NCBI RefSeq assembly: GCF_040954645.1
Contig: NC_092808.1
Location: forward strand, 82,771,889 to 82,835,888
Length of the DNA: 64,000 nt
Direction of reading: 5' to 3'
From: Diabrotica undecimpunctata
Lineage: Eukaryota > Arthropoda > Insecta > Coleoptera > Chrysomelidae
A model generated the notes under the pieces. That model was not told the origin of the DNA and made no database searches. It worked only from the letters and a program-made list of their open reading frames with translations. Positions 59,219-64,000 of this stretch are shown piece by piece; the stretch's first letter is position 1; every line of letters starts with the position of its first letter. The position numbers and the translations under genes were made by a program.

Positions 59219-59725
59219 TAAATGGGAATAAGCCACAATTAAAGGTTAAAGCACGTTTATTGACGTTTCAATTTCCACTTTGGAAATCGTTCTCAAAAAA
59301 ACAAACATTAGTTAATTACAAATTTTGTTTTTTTGTTACTTGGTGAAAATTCTTTTTAGAGGCGAATTACATGCTATGATTTTTTTCTAACGGATATTTT
59401 CAAGTTAAAGTTGATTTCATGTAATCAAATGAACTTATCTTACAAGTAAAGTCGTCCCAGAAAAGCAACTCAACAATATTGACAATATCATTTTAAAGTC
59501 GTCTACTTTAAAATGTATAATTTATGTCTGAATTATCAATATAAATTAGTCAGATAAAATTAAATTATTAGAAGAATTTTTCACCAAGTAACAAAAAAAA
59601 ACAAATTTTGTTTAATTAACTAATGTTTGTATTTTGAGAACGATTTCCGAAGTGGAAATTGAAACGTCAATAAATGTACTTTAACTTTTAATTGTGGCTT
59701 ATTCCCATTTAAATAGTAATTACTT
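59219..59725. mobile_element. Foldback element (~507 bp) with ~155-bp inverted arms
   Basis: The left arm starts TAATTACTATTTAAATGGG and runs through GACGTTTCAATTTCC and a T-rich end near 59370; the right arm from ~59570 is its inverted copy. Each arm carries the hairpin ATTTCC/GGAAAT followed by TGAAACGTC. The centre is AT-rich and noncoding. Single arms occur at 28801 and 41285. Target duplication cannot be separated from the arms. Confidence 0.8.
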
Positions 59726-59737
59726 CCTGTTATGCTG

Positions 59738-59945
59738 TGTTAAGTTGTAAATCTACCTTAATATTTTTAAACCTATCGAACATTAGTGACATGTTAAATA
59801 GAAGAAGAAGCCCGGGAGTAAAAGAGAAGGCCAGACATTGACAGTAGACAGACTGGTCTTATGGCTCTTTAGAGATAATTATGTATTAGTATTAGTTTGT
59901 CTTGTAATAAATAAAATATACAGAAATTAGTCGTCTATTATAACA
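59738..59945 (+). mobile_element. 5' LTR (208 bp) of a plus-strand Ty3/gypsy element
   Basis: Begins TGTTAAGTTG and ends TATAACA, with an AATAAATAAA signal at ~59907. It is followed 25 bp on by a primer-binding site and then gag. There is no second LTR in the window to confirm the edges. Confidence 0.45.
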
Positions 59946-59970
59946 AAAAGCCCACAGAGTAGAACAAATA

Positions 59971-59983
59971 TGGTGTCAGAAGT
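59971..59983 (+). other. tRNA primer-binding site
   Basis: TGGTGTCAGAAGT is complementary to a tRNA end ...ACACCA. It resembles the primer site used with tRNA-Leu in some LTR elements; the tRNA name is from memory of that pattern. Confidence 0.5.
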
Positions 59984-60199
59984 AAAAAAAAGTAAGTCAA
60001 ATATCGAAGAGTCATTATAATAGTTACAAAAGCCGAAACATAACCTATGGACACGTGTTGGGGTGTTAAACTCAAAAAGAAATTTATTATTAAAAACAGT
60101 CAAGATATAAAATGGACATGGAGGAATAAAATGCTGTCGAGCAGAACCAACCAGTCGTTGTAAAAATAAAAAGTAACGTAGTCGGCAATGAAATTCAAC

Positions 60200-61285
60200 C
60201 TTTGTCAATGGAGTGAAATTTGGCTTACAACTGGGAAGAATGGTGCATGAATTTCAAAATATTTTTGAGGGTGACAGGTTTCGAGGAGTAAAATGATGCG
60301 AGAAAGATACTCTAGATCTAGATCTAGATCTCTACTATTACACTATATTGGTCTAGAATCTAGACTCTAGATGCAAAAAAATATTTACAAGTCATTTTTA
60401 GATAACATGGATACTGTAAAATTTAAAGAGGTAATAGAGACATTTAAAAAATATTGTAACCCGAAGAAAAACTTAACATTAGAAAGATATTATTTTCTTA
60501 CTAGAGTACACCAAGATGGTGAAACCATTAAGGATTTCATGACTAGTTTAAAGAATTTGAGTTTAACATGTGAATTAGGATTTTTAAAAGATAGTGGAGA
60601 AGAATAAAGATGGTCCAGGTTCGAAGTTTTACCAAAATAGTAGTTAAAAAAGTCTCAATTCAAATCATTCAAGGTATAGAAGTGGAGTTCCAGGTCCAAG
60701 TTGGAGAAATGATAATCAACATCGCAACATAGATGGTACGATGGTAAGTCAAAGTCAGGTAATAAGTCAGAACTTTAATTTTAAATCAAGAAATAATGGA
60801 TACACAAACCAGAGTAGGAATAATAAAAGTAATTAAGTGCTAAAAAAGGTTTGTCAAAGATGTGGTGAAAACCATAGAAATAAATGTTCAGCATTAGTAG
60901 CTATTTGTCATTTTTGTAAAAAACTAGGTCCTTATGCAAAATGTTGTCAAACTAAAAGAGTAAATGAAATAAATGTAAGAGAAAGTACGGTACAACCATC
61001 TAATAATGTAAATGATCCATATTTTGTTATTAAAACAATTAGTCAGAATAGTATCAATTAGAATTGATCAATTGTAGCCAGAATTAATAAAACAAATGTA
61101 GTATGTTATTTATATACGGGTGCAAAAGATAATGTGATGTCAATAAACATTTTTAATGAGGTTAATGTAGAAAAGTTATAACCAGTCCCTAGATGTATAA
61201 ATTTAAAATCTTTTTTAAACGATGTGATACCTATTGTATATAAAAATAAAGAAGTGTTTACTGGTTTAGGTTGTTTACCTTTTTT
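60200..61285 (+). pseudogene. Ty3/gypsy gag and protease fragment
   Basis: gag pieces: LGRMVHEFQNIF...GDRF, then MDTVKFKEVIETFKKYCNPK, LTLERYYFLTRVHQDGETIK and LTCELGFLKD (to 60607). After a gap come two zinc knuckles (CQRCGENHRNKC, CHFCKKLGPYAKCC at 60850-60950). The protease active site is decayed (LYTGAKDNVMSI in place of DTGA) at ~61115. Several stops. The frame ends at ~61285 where the R1-type LINE begins. An AGATCT hexamer repeat lies at 60310-60332. Confidence 0.75.
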
Positions 61286-61288
61286 TTC

Positions 61289-64000
61289 GTCTTTATACAG
61301 GGGGTGGGTCTGTAATCTTCAAAAGACATTTCAGACCAGGACGCTGCCTGACTAACCTTAGTGCAGGATTCGTTCTTTGTACTCCCGGCAATAGTTCCCA
61401 AGGTACTTTAAAATGCCCTCTCGTCGCCGAGTCTACGCCGAATGCCTGCCTGCTAAACCCGACCCTCCTCTGACATCCAGCGATCTGGAAGCGGAATGGC
61501 CGCTGTAAGGCCGGCATCACTTTCGAAGCACTACTTTCATTCATCCACAGACTGTCAGCAAGGAGGCTCCCTGTCTCGTTTCAGGTAGTGCGTGGAAGAC
61601 CCTCATCGCTCCTAGTACGGTATCACTCCCATACGGGCATTTCCTCCTTCTCCACAGTTCACACAGTCTAACTCATACAGTCTGACCTACTTTTCTACCT
61701 TCAACTTTCAGCATCTTTCCTTCTTACCTTTGCCGTTGGTCCAGCTGTCTTTCCTCCTCTTCTTTTTTCTTGATAACTGCACGGATATAGTTGTGTCTAC
61801 TAGTCCAACCTGCTTTATTTTCAATCATTCTCTCAATCATTCCTCTCACTGTAACAAAAGTCACACCTGTCTCTCTTTCCATTCTGTTCCTTTCTATTCT
61901 CCATCTGTTGCTCTCTAACATAGTATGTCTCACAATGTCCGAGTTTACGCAGTATAGGCAATCATCTGTGTCAGTCTTTCCGAACCTAGAGAGGTGAGTC
62001 CTAAAACACCCGTGTCCTGTGAGCACCTGCGTCAGGAAATAATCCAGTCGCCTGTGGCCACAGTCCACCCAATCTCTTATGTTCGGTATCAGTATTTTCG
62101 TCCATTGTGTCACATCCTCCGTGTTATGCTGTTCGTCTTGCCATCTTTCAATTGATCTTTCCCTTACCTGTCTTCTCTCGGCCATAGTAAGATTCGGGCC
62201 TCTTCTTTCATAGAGCTCTTTTATTTCCACCGCCAGAACATGCAACGGACCACATCTAGTGATGGTCCACAAGGCTGTCGCAGACACAGTCCTGTAGGCG
62301 CATGCCACTCACAACAGACTTGTTCTGTCCACTCGTGTCATGAGCCTCCTATAGACCGTTATCTCTACCGACCCGCTCCAGACTGGTGCCGCGTAGAGGA
62401 CGATCGACTGTACAACACCGTGTAAGACCCTCCTCTTTTCGGATTTGGGTCCCCCAATGTTGGGCATCACCCTCCCCAACGCAGCCGCACTATTTACAGC
62501 CTTCCGGGCCACCCCTCGCACGTGCTCCCCCCATTTTCCATTCTGGTGCAGTGTCACTCCTAGGTACTTTACGTGTTTCTTGGGTGATAGACATGCTCCC
62601 GCACATTGTAATTCAACACTTTGCCTGTTCCTTTTCCCCTTCAGAATAATGGCTTCCGTTTTCTCTGTCGCAAGTTTCAGTCTGTGCTGGGTCATCCATT
62701 TCTTTACGACGCCGCCTGCGTTCCCAACCCGGTATTTGAGATCTGGCTCATCCTAGGCCACTACCAGTATAGCGAGGTCCTCCGCGAATGCGAAGGGGAT
62801 TGTACCCTCTCCATATTCACAGTTCATAACCCCGTTATATGCCAGGTACCATAGCGTCGGGCCCAAGACAGATCCCTGAGGGACTCCATCCGTCAGGTCC
62901 ACGATCGTGCTCTTTTCCACCATAATCCTTCTCTCGGACAGATACTCCGCCACCACATTCATCAGGTAACCAGGACATTCTATTTTCTCCATTGCCGTCA
63001 TTACCTCGTTCCACTGCAGCGTATTGAATGCATTTCTAAGATCGAACAACACTAGGGCCGCCGAGCGATGTTCATCCCCTCTGTTGCGCAATGCTTCGAT
63101 CACTCTCACGATTGTATTAATCGTGCTTTTCCCTTTACAAAAACCAAATTGCCTCCGAGATAACCCACCTGACCTCTCAACCATGTCGTCTATGCGTACT
63201 CGCAGCATCCTTTCATACAGCTCACCGATGCAAGGAAGAAGACAGATGGGGCGATACTTTTCCCCAGTCTTGGGGAGCAGTACCAGCCTCGATGTCTTCC
63301 AAGGCTCAGGAAAGGTCTGTGCTTCCAGCAGTGCATTCATGTGTTCCAGAAGCCACGCAGGCTCCGCCCGTCCTAGACCCTTCACCGCCTCAGGTGGTAT
63401 CCGATCCAATCCGGGGGACCTGCTCGTCTTAAGTGAACCCAATGCCTCGACAAGTTCATCCATGGTAAAGGGTACGGCGCGCTCAGCTCCCTCGTCCCTC
63501 CATACTCCATGCCATCTGCTTTCCGGAAAGAGCACTCATGTTACCTTAAGCTTCTGGTCCATAGGCATTTCGTAAGGAGGATACGCATGGAACTTCCTTA
63601 TGACCATTTTGTATCCCTGACCCCAGGTGTCCTCATCCAGCTTTTCACACAGCTCTTTCCAGTGCCTTCTTTTTTCTGTATGGATTTTCCTGTAAAGTTC
63701 CCTCTTCCTTGCGCAGTAATCTTCCTCGATCTCCTCGATGACCTCCGGGTTGATCCCAGCTCTGCCCCTTGCTCTCGTTAACCTTCTTCTCAATGCTATA
63801 CATTCATTTCTTAGTGCCTCGATGTCCGCATTCCACCAGTATAACATCCTGTTGACATCTCGGCGGCCTATCTGTCTTCCTTCCATCGCTTCTTTAATGA
63901 CTCTCTCCAGGTTTTCCACCGTCGGTAATTGACCCTGCATCGTGCTCACTCTCCATTTAATCAGCTCCTCGTATACTTTCCAGTCATTCCCATCACCGCA
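61289..64000 (-). mobile_element. R1-type LINE, 3' part, running off the right edge
   Basis: Minus-strand element, much more GC-rich than its surroundings. It ends in ACCCCCTGTATAAAGACG plus eight A (T run at 61281-61288), inserted in the gypsy protease region. 61297-61723 is the 3' UTR. Coding part listed separately. The 5' end and endonuclease lie beyond 64000. Confidence 0.8.
61724..63949 (-). pseudogene. R1-type ORF2: reverse transcriptase and C-terminal domain, three in-frame stops
   Basis: A single reading frame from before 63949 to 61724, broken only by TGA (63536-63538), TAG (62753-62755) and TGA (62309-62311). Linker: VNRMLYWWNADIEALRNECI. Reverse transcriptase: LKTSRSPGLDRIPPEAVKGL, YRPICLLPCIGELYERM, RRQFGFCKGKSTINTI, LFDLRNAFNTLQW, DGVPQGSVLGPTLWYLAYNG, and FAFAEDLAILVVA, where the usual (Y/F)ADD is FAED. 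After it KTEAIILKGKR, VKYLGVTLHQNGKWGEHV, VLYAAPVWSGS. The C-terminus has a CLYC...H zinc-binding-like site (DTDDCLYCVNSDIVRHTM) and a Lys/Glu tail. Not functional as read. Confidence 0.85.

Noticed and set aside
62386..63781. Plus-strand open frames over the right end
   Set aside because: All are antisense to the R1-type reverse transcriptase in GC-rich DNA.

Overview
The window looks like a piece of an insect nuclear genome. It is AT-rich, has long (AT)n runs, spliceosomal introns and polyadenylation signals, and carries Tc1/mariner, Merlin, Helitron, Ty3/gypsy, jockey-, I- and R1-type elements. A beetle is my best guess from the flavour of the repeats, but nothing here fixes the order or species. 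I see one host gene: a facilitated trehalose/sugar transporter of the Tret1-like type on the minus strand. Its three inferred coding exons are 24712-24688, 24373-24281 and 7024-5679, giving about 487 residues. Almost everything else is mobile DNA at various stages of decay.

Layout: 1-2075 is the 5' end of a minus-strand Ty3/gypsy element (LTR, primer-binding site, gag, start of protease) running off the left edge. 2.1-5.6 kb holds AT-rich DNA with two LINE tail remnants. The second intron of the transporter (7025-24280, 17.3 kb) holds a TIR DNA transposon with a decayed IS630/Tc1-type transposase (8.07-11.2 kb), a LINE scrap, a mariner-like transposase remnant and a TIR element with two tRNA-like heads (13.57-15.13 kb). 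It also holds a 1-kb LTR (15.2-16.2 kb) and a gag-protease-only gypsy element with identical 167-bp LTRs (16481-23648). Inside that gypsy element sits a complete jockey-type LINE (18227-22630) with 11-bp target duplications and two open reading frames.

24.9-41.5 kb holds more LINE, Helitron, Tc1 and SINE-like debris. It includes a LINE split by a 3-kb near-perfect palindrome (30157-33171) and a Tc1 transposase split by a 674-bp solo LTR (40056-40729). 42.4-43.4 kb is a nearly intact Merlin (ISXO2-like) transposase with one small intron. 44.1-54.6 kb holds three plus-strand LINEs: a 3' end, a two-ORF element and an I-type element with an RNase H domain. 56.5-58.6 kb is a second copy of the 8-11 kb transposon. 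59.2-59.7 kb is a foldback repeat. 59.7-61.3 kb is a gypsy gag-protease fragment, cut by a GC-richer R1-type LINE on the minus strand that runs off the right edge.

Recurrent structure worth attention: several unrelated-looking repeats carry a hairpin followed by GAAACGTC, or a CTGANGA-hairpin-GAAA arrangement. This resembles the core of the minimal hammerhead ribozymes known from Penelope-like and satellite repeats. The motifs sit near both ends of the 3-kb palindrome, in the ~150-bp repeats inside the two-copy DNA transposon, and in the arms of the foldback family. That is the most promising lead for something undescribed, but ribozyme function is inference only.
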